A DNA stretch of 64,000 nucleotides from Wuchereria bancrofti (lineage: Eukaryota; Nematoda; Chromadorea; Rhabditida; Onchocercidae). Location: positions 1,802,354 through 1,866,353 of the forward strand of contig SSBO01000009.1 of assembly GCA_005281725.1 (NCBI GenBank), read 5' to 3'. The position numbers and the translations under genes were made by a program. Positions 13,665 to 27,300 of this stretch are shown here, one piece after another. Position 1 is the first letter of the stretch. Every line of letters starts with the position of its first letter. The notes under the pieces are model-generated. The model was not told the DNA's origin. It worked only from the letters and a program-made list of their open reading frames with translations, and ran no database searches.

Positions 13665-14055
13665 GTACGGAGAGAATGTGACAATTAAGTGCATCTCTTA
13701 ATATTATCGCTTGAGGCGCAAACTGGGTATTAGTTTCATCCCCTACAAGTCGAGTCGAGCACTTCCCCTCATAGCATGTGTATGTCAAGTACCGCCATTC
13801 TTTCAACAGGCAAAAAGAGCGCACTTGTCCTTTCATCTCACCGCCTGGATAGTCTGAAAGAGTACTCGAAGTACGACGAGGATGTGACCATTAGTGCTAT
13901 TCATGAATATCTTAATGTTATCATTTGAGAGGCAAATTGCATATAAGCTCTCTCCCTTACAAGTCGGGCAATTCACTTCCCCGCATAGTTTGTCAAGTAC
14001 CTCCCTTACAAGTCGGGCAATTCACTTCCCCGCATAATTTGTCAAGTACTTCAAT
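13665..14055. repeat. Diverged tandem repeat, unit about 135 bp
   Basis: On the minus strand, the block at about 13800-13665 and the block at about 14005-13865 align over their length: both run from GGTACTTGACA through GGGGAAGTG, the CGACTTGTA(A/G)GG motif and GTCACAT to GTACT(C/T)(C/G)GAGTA. They differ at many positions. A further 48-bp piece of the same unit is repeated almost perfectly at about 13965-14052. Base composition is less A+T-rich than the surroundings, so this may be an old, decayed coding duplication. Confidence 0.75.
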
Positions 14056-15531
14056 TCCTATCTTTTGACTATGCTACAGAGTGACTAGTCATCTTGCTTT
14101 CAACAAAAAACGAGTTGGGTACGCTTATCCTTTTAGATGACGTAACAGTTAGCGTATTTCTGCATTTGATAGTGTAATCGTTTGGGAATTAGATGTTTTG
14201 GTAGATTTTTTTTGCTAAGTTTACTCAGTTTGTCTTCTTTTGTGATATTTCTTAAGAATTAATTAATTAGTGAATCGAATTGTTGGAATATTTATCGATT
14301 TCATTATTTATTCCAAATTTTCTTGCTATGTTCAGCTTAATAATACTCTAAATGTATTTCAGGTTTAACGATTGCTCTCTCTCTCTCTCATTCTTCCATT
14401 CCTATTCCTTCTAATTTTTAAACCTGTTTTGAATGAATTCTTTCAATCCAAAACCCAGCCATACATACTTGATAATCTTATTTTTCAGTTGAATTGTCGT
14501 ACCTTTGAAATAGCCAAATCGTGGAATAAAATCTGGATCGTGGAATATTCTACTATGTATCTACATATTTCTACACTTTTATCTTAAGCCTATCATTAAT
14601 TAATTGTTAATCAAGTTCATTAATATTGTAAATTTATCAGATAAATTAGCATTATCATGGCTGAGTTTAATTCACTGCAAAATTATAAACGTGGACTTTT
14701 GTTCATAGAATTCATTTACATGAATGAAAAAGTGTAATGGTTGGCATATTTACCATTCATTTGTGTTTTTCTTTCGTTACATTTCCGCCAAGCAAAGCAA
14801 GCTTTCCTATTCACATCAGCTTTTTATATTTAGGAGCACGTAAATTTTGATTTGTTTGTTAGCAAAGTTTTTGAACTGCTCATCAAGTATTATTTAACTG
14901 GTACCAGCTATATCAATCTCATATGTATTTTGCTTTTATTTGCCAAGTAAATGACTTGTTTGTAATGCAACCAAATTGAAACAATAATATTGTATAGTAT
15001 AAAACTGTTACTGTCAGAAATGAATTTCATTTATATAAACCAATAAAGATTGATGTGGTAGTACAATAAAAAATCATATATGTGATTCGTTCGAGTTGGA
15101 GATATGCGGTTCATAAGTTTCTATTAAAATTTTAAAAAGCACAAAGTCTTTTAAATCTCAAAAAAATCTGGAAGTCTTGATGTCAAATAAACATGTTTGT
15201 TTTACTAAGTGATAAATAAAAAATTGTTTTTCCTCGCCAATTTTTCATGAAAAGCCTTTTTTTATAATTAACATATCAATTTATAATTCATCCCTATCAC
15301 AAAAACAATCGTAAATTTTGTAATAACTATAAAAATATATCAGTATTTTTAGCTAACCTTCTGAACAGATGACAATTAATTAAATTAATTTTATTACTAT
15401 TATAACTTTTAAAATCAATCAATATCTACTTTTAATTGCAAGCAGTTCATTACTGATATCTGAGGAGGAGCAGAACTTTAGCATGAAAATTAATAGTTTC
15501 GTAAAAGATGAATTGATTTCATTTAATGAAA

Positions 15532-16637
15532 TTAGGGCATTTTAAAAGCATAGCATATGATATTATCCTTTTGATGTTGACAAAAAACTGAACTGGTAAG
15601 AACTGAATAGGACAGATCGCTGTTGCTGCAAAGAATATTGAAATGTCCACCGAGCTGAATTTCCGATACTTTTTGAATTGAGCGTTGTGATTCAGCAGCA
15701 GTTGCCGAAATATTCTGCAAAAGTAAGAAAAAGTGATTCTGTCATTTCCAGCGAACACTGCTTGATTGATTGACTGATTGACTGATTGATTGATTGATTG
15801 ATTGATTGATAGGAAATGAATTAATTAGTTGTAAAGTTGTAAATTAGGTGTAAACATTAATCCATACTTCACTCATTATTTCTTGCAAACTTTTGCTGTT
15901 ACATACAGGATTCACTGGTAATTTGGTGCTATTATTGATTAATTCATCTTCCACTAATGATTCACGTTTTTTCCGTGCAATACACGGAATCGTGCAAGTA
16001 CTGCAGCAGGTATTTTCAATAATAGGAATTTTTCGTACTACCGGCACTATTACTCGGTAAGTAACAAGTACCGGTTGTTGTATTACCGGATTCTGAAACG
16101 GAAAATAGTAGAACGATGGATGTTAAGTGGGATTCTTTTTGCTTATGCTTAAAATAATTGGAAGTTCAGTTGCTTGTTTAAAGGACATTAAACAAATGAC
16201 CAATAAACAAATCATTAAGTTTATCATTTTTACAGTAAACATGTTTTTTTTTTTTAAATTTATTGTAAGCTTTAATTAATTAATTCATATATGTTAATCT
16301 TTTCTTCATTTGACTATCAAATTTTTAACAAAAAGAAAATAAAAAATCTTTTTTGCATAAATATTATATTTTAAAAGAAATTTTTATGGAAAAAAGAAAA
16401 GTTAAGAATAATTGAAATACTTACAAGACATGGCGGACATGGAGGTGGTTGTGGACATGGTGACGGCACTGGACATGTTTGCAGTGGACAACTGACCGGT
16501 TTTGGACACACGACAGGCTTAGAGCATGAAACTCCCGATGTTTGGCAAGGCGAGCAACGACATGGTGACGCTTCGACGGCGTACACGTGTACTGTGACAA
16601 AGAACATAATACCACATTGACGGAACATTTCAGTCAT
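15532..16637 (-). CDS. Ground-like domain protein (hedgehog-related), gene A
   Basis: Three exons, 16637-16425, 16092-15868 and 15714-15532, join with phase-0 introns to give 206 residues. The start MTEMF lies 10 bases behind a TTTCAG acceptor and opens a signal peptide ending near VYAVEA. A Pro/Cys-rich segment follows (repeated CP, PCP and CPKP motifs, residues about 25-71). Exon 2 has NTCCSTCTIPC and a basic ARKKRE stretch that could be a processing site. Exons 2-3 form the ground-like domain: VCNSKSLQEIM, then HFNILCSNSDLSYSV, VFCQ and the terminal CYAF. The family is nematode-specific, secreted and linked to cuticle and apical matrix; a matrix role is inferred. Intron 2 carries a TGAT repeat next to the last exon. 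The paralog at 17825 is transcribed away from it. Confidence 0.9.
15765..15811. repeat. TGAT microsatellite in an intron
   Basis: A run of (ATTG/ATTGACTG)n lies in intron 2 of ground-like gene A, about 50 bases upstream of exon 3 on the minus strand. Confidence 0.9.
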
Positions 16638-17824
16638 TGAATAAGATCTGAAATGAGTTACTAAATGTAAGATTCTATAATACTGCATATTGCTAAAAAA
16701 TTAATTTGAATCAGAAAATTTGATTCAAACTAAATTTGAGAATATTTTTCAATGAACAGAGTTTCCATTTGATACTAACGAACATTCAACTTTATTGAAA
16801 ATGACGATTTAAATACTTCGTTTTTGAGGCTTTATGAAATGCAATTGGTTTCCATCAAATGATAAACTTGAATATTGCTTAACTCATCTTTACAATATTT
16901 CATAAAGTTCAGCACTTTAGTTCATGAAAAATTATGAAGTGAATATTTCAGTTAATAACATTTTTTGCTACACAAAATTTAAATATTTGAAAAATAAATT
17001 GCAAAAATTATTGCCTGTCGAATAATCAGATTTTTATGCAATCATTAGGCGATAAATTTATCATTATCTATATTAAAGAGAAAGCGAAATATTAAAGTAT
17101 TAGAGGAAACTTATTGGTGCTAAAGTGCTTTTTCTATAAGGAAAATTGAAATGATATATGTATTGAATAATACTTTATTATTTTCTCAACATTTTTTAAG
17201 GCCTTTTATAGAGAATTATCAAACCGGAAACCGAATGTAAAGAAGAAATTTGCAATTATTTCATGAAATATTTATGAGCCAAAAAGAGAAAAGAATTATA
17301 TAAAAGGAAGGTTGAGCAGCAATTAAGTATCAAAACAGTTCCACTTTGTAAACTTCTCTATTTTTTTTATTTCATATAAATGATTCATAAACAGAGAATT
17401 CTCATAGTAACCTCAAAAAGTTATGTCTACAATTAATAGTGACAAAAGAAAATAATTATGTAATGAAATTTTCATTTCTATTCATCAATTTTTTTCTGTC
17501 CAAATCAAACTGTTTATGTTTAGAAATTGTAAACTTTTCCTTTCCTGAACTAGCGTTTTGGAACTTACATTTACTTACAATAATACCTGAGTTTTGCTTG
17601 ACAGGTGTAAGTTGTTATTATTTAAGTATTTTATATAACTGGAAAAACAAGAGAGCAGGAAAGGAAGAAAATGAATTCCTTGCACAATTTCTACTTGTTA
17701 GATCGGTGAAAAAATCGGACCGGATTAGGTTCAGAGGTCAACTAAACTTGAATTGATGAATGTATTATTGGCCGGTGATTATTTCATAGTAAAATAAGCA
17801 AATTATTTAAATATTTTTAGAAAG
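16638..17824. promoter_or_regulatory. Shared divergent promoter region of the two ground-like genes
   Basis: The 1.2 kb between the start codons of two oppositely transcribed ground-like genes must contain both promoters. Each start codon is immediately behind a splice acceptor (TTTCAG on the minus side at about 16648, ATTTTTAG on the plus side at 17820), so the mature 5' ends are probably trans-spliced. No clear promoter motif is seen. A 105-codon plus-strand open frame at 17439-17756 has no family resemblance and is not counted as a gene. Confidence 0.5.
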
Positions 17825-18810
17825 ATGTTCAACCATTTGACCCTGTTGTCCACTGTCCAATTTGCATTAGTTGGCCTATTAAGAGCAAATTGCAATTGTC
17901 CATCGTGCCCGCCACCTAAATCGTGTTCTGCTGAAAACTTCTGCCCACCACCAGTCATCTGCCAACCCAAAATCTGCCCGCCGGTACCAGTTTGCCCTAT
18001 TCTCTTACCACAATCGTGCCCTGTATGCATTGTAAGTCATTTCAGCAACATTTCTCCAGTTTACTTCACTCTAAATATTGCAAATTGCTGAATAAATTTC
18101 TGCATAAAAATTTTAAACTTTCCGTTGATTTTTTCTCTGTTTCCTTTTTACCAATTTATTAAATTGAATTGTTTCATATTTTATAAACATTTATAACATT
18201 TCTGTAACAGAATTTATTTCTTAAATTTAGAATCCGACTATAAAAACAGTACCAATCCCAGTTGTAAAACCAATTTTCAAAGTAATTAATAAACCAATTA
18301 TTCTGAATGAATGTTGCAAAACATGTGGCGGCAGACAATGTATTAAACGGATCAAACGAAATATTTCAAATGATACAATTATTGCAGTGAATTCCGTATG
18401 CAACAATAAAATGCTCGGTGAAATTATTTCTAAGGTTTGAAGATTTTTAAGAAATTTTAAATAAGAAAATTTTTAAGTTATTATTTACAATTTTCCATAA
18501 GTAATTATTATACATAATTTAACTATTATTATTTTCAAAAGATAGCAAAATTTTACATTACATTGCTATCATCAAGTAAATAAATGCTAATTCAGTGGAT
18601 TAAATTTTAAAATGTAAATTAGTTTTTTTACAGATGATGACACCGAATCTAATAGAGTCACAAAAGCTAATCGTGAATAAAGTGACAAAATTACTGGGTG
18701 AATACAATATCTTTTGTAGTACTGGTGATCTTACTTACAGTGCATATACTGTTGATTTCTGTCAGGTAAACAAAGCTGGCATAGTTTGTTATGCTTTTAA
18801 AAATTTGTGA
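17825..18810 (+). CDS. Ground-like domain protein (hedgehog-related), gene B
   Basis: Three exons, 17825-18031, 18231-18434 and 18634-18810, join with phase-0 introns to give 195 residues. The ATG is four bases behind an ATTTTTAG acceptor. Signal peptide MFNHLTLLSTVQFALVGLL is followed by a Cys/Pro-rich stretch (CNCPSCPPPKSC, CPPPVICQPKICPP). The ground-like domain runs from NECCKTCGG through VCNNKMLGEIISK, LLGEYNIFCSTGDLTYSAYT and VDFCQ to CYAFKNL. Exon borders match gene A at the same protein positions: exon 1 ends after CPxC(L/I) and exon 2 begins with Asn-Pro in both. The two are therefore an inverted, head-to-head duplication and may share regulation. Confidence 0.9.
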
Positions 18811-21351
18811 TACTTCACAGGAAAGCACAAATATTTCAGAATTTTTAAAGTGCATGAAAAATTTTCATAGTTGTACTTTTAATCAGTATCTCTCCCAATA
18901 AAACTATGAATTTTCATTGTCATTCAAATTTTCTTTTGTGTTCTGTCATACTGCCACTGTAAAATTTTAATTTCAATGCTTTTCGCAATAAAAATGTCAC
19001 TTGTTTTTGTCAATGTCCACTCGTTGATTTGAAAGCAGTACTTCAAACTTGCAGGTTTTAGCAATTTTTTTATGCCTTATGCAAGCATTGTATGTGCATT
19101 TTGCATTTTAAAGTGATTTATTTATTTATTTCTCTCTGTCGAAAAATCTTTCTTCATTTTTTGGCATTTTCAAACAACAATAAATGATTGATGGAAAATA
19201 TATAAGCAAAAAAGAAGAAAAAAAAAACAATCCATCAAAATTCGAATCAATCATTTCAGGCATTCAAGACAAATGTTTTTTTGCTAATTAGCAAATAAAT
19301 AATTAAGTGAATGAATATTACGTGTCTTTTGAAGGGAATAATGAAAAGAAAAAAGGAAATAAAAAAGTTAAAAAAGAACTGCTATCCGATCAAAATTCTC
19401 TTTTATATTCCGATTAGTTTTCCGTTCAAAGCATTTTAGGTTGGTTAATCATAATTTATTACTAATTGTTACTTCTTAGTTGTATATTGTATGCCATCAC
19501 TATAACATTTAAATATAAATTAAACTTAATTTTTCATCCAAAAAATTGTTTCTCTTAAGGAATGCATCAATCAATTCATTTCTATTTTTCTAAAATAAAA
19601 GTGACATAGTGGAATTTTGAAATTTTAATTGAAAACGAGTTTGTAAAATATCAAATTTCAAATGGAAGAGAAAAGTTCATATAAGAAAATTTCTTTTTGT
19701 TCTTATCATTTATTTCAAATTTTTATATAATAAATTGCACCGACTAAAAACAATAAATTTATCGTTTATTATAACTGCGGAATTTCCAATTAAAATTATG
19801 AAAAATTGTAGAATTGAAGTTATTTCATTTTGTAAAAAATGAAATAACTTCAATTCTAGAAATATAAGTTTAAATAAATGAAATTAGAACAGAAAATGTT
19901 GGTATTTGCTTTACAATAGGGAATATTTTTTCTTTTGCAATAACTAAACTTTCAAATGTTTCAAATTTTAAAAAAATTTGAGAAAGAAAAATTATGAAGT
20001 TTCACTTCAGCTTTCTTTATTTTCGCTTTTAATTAATGTTTTTTTTTCAGGTTCTTTTCATTTTTTTTTTTTTAACAGCTCAGTTTATTTATTTGCGAAA
20101 CACAAAAATGTAACAGCTAATTACGCTTCAAGAAAACTTGCAATGCGGATGATATGAATAAAGGCACAAATAACGTTGAAGAAAACATCTGAAATTACGT
20201 AAAAAAAACATACATTTTTAAAAAAAAGTCAATTGCACTTAGATTTGACTTTATTTTTATCAGAATTCATTTCCATTTGTTGAAATATAGCAAAATGTTT
20301 CAACTTTCAAAATGAGTAATTCATCACTATTTGCTAAAAGACCTACTACATATTTTGTGTTGAAATTATCAATAATTAATATCAAAGTAAATAAAAAGCT
20401 ATTAAAGTCAGAAAAAGTTCAGTTTTACAAATTCATATATATATATAACGGATATGTTAATTTCTCATTTCCTTTTAATTTCCAATTAACAGTAATATTA
20501 ATTGTTAATTGTCGTTCTTGTTAAAACTGATATTGTTGGTTGCCATATCGTTAAGTTTCACAAAATTGCATCTCTAAAAAGTAAGTTAATTTTACTGGCA
20601 AATAATTGATAAGAATTACCTTAAAAGAAAGAATAGAAGGAAATAAATTTTCACTTATCAATCAATAACCTTTAAAGTTAACTCAGGAAAGCTTTAAAAA
20701 ACGGTAATTTAATCAGCTAGAATTATTTAAAGTTAATTGATCATTTCAGCTATCATTTTTTGTCTTCTATTCGTATTTTCAACCAAAAAATTTCAATACG
20801 TACGTTTGAATTTGCTTGGTTTGTTTCGTTACAATTCGTTTCACCACTATTAATTGAACCTTAACATTTGTGATTTTAAAAGAATTTAAAAGTAAGACTG
20901 GTAACATTTATCTTTTAATGATTAACAATTGAAGAAGGTATAAGTTTCTAATACATTGATAACACTAGCTGTATAATGAAGGATTTGTTCCACATTAACA
21001 GCAACGAAATAATTAGAATTTACTTTTTTCAACTCTTTTGCTTTCCCTTATACTTCATCTTAAGATGATCATCCAATTTTCCAGTCATTTGTTATCTAAT
21101 ATACTACTACTCGTTTCATTCTACAAGATAGAATTTACAAGTATAATATTCCGGAACTTTTTTTAAATCTTTAAAACAGACATGGAAGCACCTACGATTT
21201 TATCTCTGATACGTTTCACCTTCCGATTCTAACATCAACGATTGTTTATTGAAATAGCTAAGTCTTTGATCTATCATAAAAAATATGATTTTGTTCAGAC
21301 ATATTAAGTATTCTTGTGATATGACTTATAGCTATTACTTCTTATATGGTT
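18811..21351. other. Intergenic region with a perfect hairpin
   Basis: About 2.5 kb of very A+T-rich sequence between the 3' ends of ground-like gene B and the Kunitz/lustrin gene. No gene is seen. It contains the perfect inverted repeat at 19809-19858. Confidence 0.5.
19809..19858. repeat. Perfect 23-bp inverted repeat
   Basis: Arms 19809-19831 and 19836-19858 are exact reverse complements around a 4-base loop (GTAA). The arms begin TAGAATTGAAG. Confidence 0.95.
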
Positions 21352-24300
21352 TTAAACTGCAATAAATAATCTCAAATAATACAAAGATATTTTTTGTACA
21401 AACAATTAGTTTCACAAGTTGGTTGTCTTAGATTTCAAAATCAATCAATTAATCATTTTATTTTAAGGAATAATTTGCTCCTCTACTAAAACAAGCAAAA
21501 ACTTACCAGCATCAAAATACCGAATAACATTTGATTCATCATTTAAACATTTGACGGCACATTCTTGAATCGTCAAAAAATTATTTTCATTTCCACCCAT
21601 TCCGGAATAAATGAACGGTATGCATTGCCGGAGAGCAGCATTGTAATATACACGCTTCACTTGTCCGATTCCATGACCAATTTGTACCGGAATGCTGCAT
21701 GGTGACATGAATGCTATAAATTTGTTCAATTTAACAATGATTCTAACTGATATCCTTTCTTTCATTTCACAACTTTTTTAACGGATCAATTTTGTAACGA
21801 TGTAATGAGCATGAAAATAATGGGTAGAAGATGCTGCATTAACCTTTAACCTTTATTTTAATTATCTCTTGCTAATTTCGTAAATACTTTGGCATAAATT
21901 AATGGAAAATTTTTCATAATTACAGTTGAATGCTCACTTGTCACTTTGCAACATACAGTTGTTGATATGTCAACTCCAATGTGACAAAAATAATTTACAG
22001 GACACGGATTGGTGACGGAACAATGTCGGATTACTTCATTTGCATCTTGATATGGCAGTCCTGTTGGGCAGATAACCGGTAAATTTGACAGTGGTGACAA
22101 TGATAGTGGTGGTACTATCATAACAGGTCCTTGACCTTCTGCAAATTGTTGGAATAAATTTAATTCAAATAAATTTAAAACCAATAAAATGTGTTGTATG
22201 AAATTTTTTGCAGTTTAATCATAAATTTGTACTTCTCGAAAGATTGTTTCTACTATTTCAATATGCCAAATAAAATACTAATTACTAATTCCTTTCCATA
22301 ATTACACTAATTTCTTTCCATAACTAGAATAAAACTGAAACAGGTATAGTCAAATTAAATTATAACATTAATTAAATATAGTACTAATGTACATATACCT
22401 GGACAATGTTTAGCACAATCGCTTCTTGTTAAGAAATTGTTTTGATTACCACCAATACCAGCATATTGAAATGGCTTACAAGAGCCAGAAATACGATCAT
22501 AGAACCAACGGGTGTATGGTCCCTTATCAGTGGCAATTCCTTGAGACAATGATAACTGACAAGGGTCCGCAGCTAAATACAAAACCTTAACACTGTTTAC
22601 AAGTGCAACTTTCACAGAGAAACTTTTTTCTTAAGTGATATTAAATAATTTCAAATTAGCATCAGGCATTCTACCTCCAGGACAGCACACCGTAGTATCA
22701 GCATCACCACCTACATGACACCAATATGTTGGTGGACAGTAATAAGCGTTCTGGACATTACATTTTGCTAACGCTAGCAGATTATTCGAACTTGCTATGG
22801 TACTTTCGAACGGACATGGATTTCGAAGAACTGAAATTTTACTAAATTTTTAAAAGTTCTTTTACAAATCCGATTTTCAAAATTAAAAGTCGCAATTTCT
22901 TTGCTTTCATTTCTAGTAGGATAATCGTGAATTGGCTGACGTAAATTAAGGATATTTACCTGGACATTTTTGCATGCAAGCTTCAGCTGTTAAAAAATTA
23001 TTTTCATTACCACCAAGACCAGTATATATAAACTGAAGGCACTGCCGAGAATTTTGATCAAAAAACCATCTGAAAGACTGATTAAAGTAGTAATGAAATT
23101 TTAAATTAAAAAATCTAGTTTCATCATGAAAAAAATTGAATACATATACCGGTCGCTGAATGAAATTGTTAGCACTGATCTACTGAAAAAAAAGTGGGAG
23201 GAACCTGCTAAGTGAAGCATTTCCGGTTCCTACAACTAATGGTGATAAGCAGGGTTGACCAAAGGATGGACAACAGACTGATGTCTCAGGTGTTGCACCA
23301 ATATTACAGAAATAGGATGTTGGACATTGGGGATGCAATGCGGTACATTGCAAAATGTTACCATCTAAGGATTCGGCTGGATCACCCATTGAACATGGAT
23401 TCCTGAAAGATTTTCTCATTTTAAAAGGAAAATTTTTAATTTAAAAGATCAAAAAAGGGAATGAATTATTTGAACAGAATAAAAATATGAACTAAAAAAC
23501 TATACTGAAGTAGAAAATATTTCCGCAACAAATAAACGAAGAGGTTTAAAATTTTGGTTCATGGTTACTTTTAGTATAATTTAATATAAAAACGAAAAGT
23601 TACGTTAATTCGGGACATTTCTCCTGACATTCCTTTAATGTTTGAAAATTATTCTGATTACCGCCATAACCTGAATAGGTAAACGTAGCGCATTGATGTA
23701 AACGACGATCAAAGTACCAACGTGGAATTGCTACACTTCCGGAACCTTCCGCAAGCGGCAAAACGCATGCATTTTGAGCTAAAATTTGTTAAAATAAGAT
23801 AGTGCGGATAAAATTTTAACAATTAAACTAATCTTCCGAATTCATACTTAAAAATTAGTACAATAGTTCCATTATTCCAAGAAATTTGTTATAAGATTGA
23901 TGCTCAGTTTCTAACATCACAATTCAGGGATGTTAAAAAATCTCGGGAAATTTTAGTCCGTCAATTTTTTTATTTTAATAAAAAACAAACCACCAGGACA
24001 ACACAAAGAGGCAGCAATATCAGCACCAACATGGCACCAGTAACCAATGGGACAAATATTAGGTCCATTAGTTGAACAGATTAGATATCGTCCATCGCTT
24101 CCTGCTGCTGGTTCACCGTCCGCACATGGATTTGAAATTACTATAACTTTTCAAAATATAGCTTAAAAATTAATTTTACATTATTTCATCTATTGTCTAT
24201 GAAAATGTAAACTTGATAATCTGCTAAAAAATGGAAGAAAATATTTTTCATTTGCAACATTATAGTAATATAAACAAAGTGATAACAACTGCATGAAATG

Positions 24301-27300
24301 AATTGCAAAAATTTGTAAAATTACTTTTTAAATGGAAAAATTTTAATTTCAATTCAGCAATACAAACCAGGGCATGTTGCTTCACAACTTGCACGTGACA
24401 GGAAATTATTTTCATTCCCACCCAAACCGGTATAAATAAATGGTAAACACTGTTTGGTTAACGATGCAAATGCATAACGGTTCAAATGTGCTTCACCAGT
24501 TCCCGGTACACGCGGTTCATTACAAATATCATTGGATTTTCCTGGACAACAAACTGTTGTCTCCTCTGTGTCACCAATATGACAGAAATAACCCATGTTA
24601 CAAACACTGCAAAAATTGTTGCTAATGACAATAATAATAATAACAATAATAATAATGGAAGGTGTAAATTTAAGTTTTGCACAAGATTGACATTTCGTGC
24701 AAAACTTTTCAACAGAATCAACTTTTCATAAATCTTAAAGTATTTTTTGGAATTCTAGATAGTATTGTTAACATTTATTGTAAGGAATTATGGTAATTGC
24801 AGGTTGCAGGTAACCAACCTAGCATCGGTAGCACTGCACATAACTGGATTCTGGTGTTCATCTATTTGTGGTTGTCCTAGTCCGCATGGATTTGGCAATA
24901 CTAAAAAAATGTGAACTTTTTTCCAACATTTAAAAACATAACTGTACATAGCACAATTCACATCATTTATCGAAACACATCCTTACGTGCGTCACAAACG
25001 CGTAATATAATAAGATAGATATTACACGGTTCCAGGAACTAACAGATGACCACAGAATTCAAATCGGAAGACGTTCATAAATAATTATTATTACCTGGAC
25101 AACGTGCTTCGCAATCCCGTAATGTCAGAAAATTATTCTCGTTTCCCCCAAGACCAGAATACTGGAATTGCTGACAGGTACGCGTTGATGAATCATAATA
25201 GAATCGTACCAATAATGAATCACCGCTCCCTATTTCTAGCTCTTGCTCGCATGGTATCCCATTAGCAGGACAGCAAACCTGAATTGTGATTGACAGGTGG
25301 GATCATTAGCATCTCTCCCTCCCTCCATCTCATCTAAACTGTTTCTGTATTTATAGAAACATCAAATTGAAACGGTCCATGGATGTAGTTAAAACAGTAA
25401 GTATTTCTACAAGGTATCGCACCGAATTCTCCAGCGATGCACCAATGTGACACCAATAAGTTGTTGGACATATCAACGGTCCAGTAGCGCCGCAATGTGT
25501 AATTTGTCCACTTAGACCGATATGAGGACGTCCAGTAGAACAGGGATTTCTAAAATTGGTTAAGGAGAAATTTATCTTTTTCTTGGTTTGTCATTCTATT
25601 TTTTGAAATTTAATTTGAAAACTATTTGTATTACATTTTTTTCCAACATTCTATCATTTATCAGTTTGGTATATATATATATGCAATTGTTATAACTTTT
25701 CATCCTTGAAAAAGAAGAAATTTTGTCCTCTCATTTATCATCAGCATAATTAATTAAAATCGACAAACTGTTAATGCTAATAGTAATTAATAATAATTTT
25801 ATATTATCATTGTTAATGGTAATAATTAATAATAACAAATATTATTGATAGTAATAGTGAATTATCTTTCATAAGTGTTACTCATACTTAGTTTATGGCT
25901 AAACCTCGAAATCTGAATCAGAATATAATCCCACCTAAATTCAGGACATGCTTTAATGCAATCTTCACGTGTCCGAAAATTATTTGAGTTACCACCTTGA
26001 CCACTATAAACAAAGTTCACGCAAATTTGTGATTGTGTATTGTAATACCAACGATTCAAGACTGCATTTCCATTTCCAATGGATACTGGCATACGACAGG
26101 GATCACCAACTGAATGATGTTTTCACAATAAGTTCCAGTCCACAAATTAATAAACTATTTGAAAGAGATAAATTTGGTCTGAATTTGGCGTAATAATTTG
26201 GAGAAAAGAAGTAGGAAAATCTGAGAATTAATCTTACTTGCAGGACAACAAACTGTTGTTGAGGATGTCGCACCAATGTGACAATAGTAACCGATACCGC
26301 ACTTAGGGGTAGTGGTGGTGGTGTCACTGTCACATAGTATTGGATTACCTTCTGGACCTATAGCTGGGAGGCCATTTTCACAAGGATTCTCTAATATCGG
26401 ACATGTTTCTTCACAATCCATCTTTGACAAGAAATTATTCTGAAATTGATAGGAAAAATAAATAGAACATTCTTGCATCAGATTTGCACATATTATATAC
26501 AAAAGAAGAAAAAAATGAAATATAAGAAAAAGTACTTAATTTTAAATAAATTTTCGGAAATTTCAAATCAAATGTGTGCGAAACTATCTGCGCTACGCTT
26601 AAATAGAAAGGAAATGGATAATCTATTTTTGAGACTCTATAAATGTTCTTATAATTAAACAAAAACATCACCTGTCAAAGTAAACTAAAGATGTTAGAAC
26701 TACTGAAATCCACGTTTGCTACAAAAGTAAACCTACGAAAGCAAATGGATTTTAAAAGAAACAAACCTGATTTCCACCTTTTCCAGAATAAATAAACTTC
26801 TCACATGTTCTTGTTATACTGTTGAAATAGTATCGAGTAAGCTTTGCTTGACCTCTGCCCTCTAGCATGGGCTGAAAGCATACTAAAGGTATGATTCCGA
26901 CCATATCATTTTGTTCTGTCGAATCAGTTCCTGTGTCTAAAGCTGGACCATTCAAATTTTGCATAAAATTCATCGATACCAAACTTCTTAGAGGTCTTAG
27001 TGGGTTTGCAATTGGTACTGTATTTACATTTGCCACTGAAAAATTAAAGAAAATCAATAAATGGTTAAATTTGCTAGAACTTAAAATATAATTTTGCATT
27101 AATAAATTGATTTTATAACTTTATGAAGATAAAACTGCTACAAAATTCCAAATGGTACCAATTTCAATTAATTTTACCAATTACTCGTAAATGTTTCAGC
27201 AGTTACTCAGAGTTTTAGACATTTATACACTCTCTTTGAATACTTAAAAGCTAACCGATGAATCATTTGTTTGCAGGCACTATATACCTTATAATGGTTG

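Larger units (their letters stand above)
10449..15531. other. Gene-poor region with tandem repeats
   Basis: About 5 kb without a gene I can support. It contains several tandem repeats, listed separately, at 11249-11345, 11574-11730 and 13665-14055. Open frames at 12572-12842 (lysine-rich) and 13540-13836 (cysteine-containing, within a repeat) have no recognisable family or splice partners. The left end should include the promoter of the F-box gene, and the right end the 3' flank of the first ground-like gene. Confidence 0.5.

Noticed and set aside
17439..17756. 105-codon plus-strand frame upstream of ground-like gene B
   Set aside because: No recognisable domain, lies in the shared promoter interval, and starts without a trans-splice acceptor.
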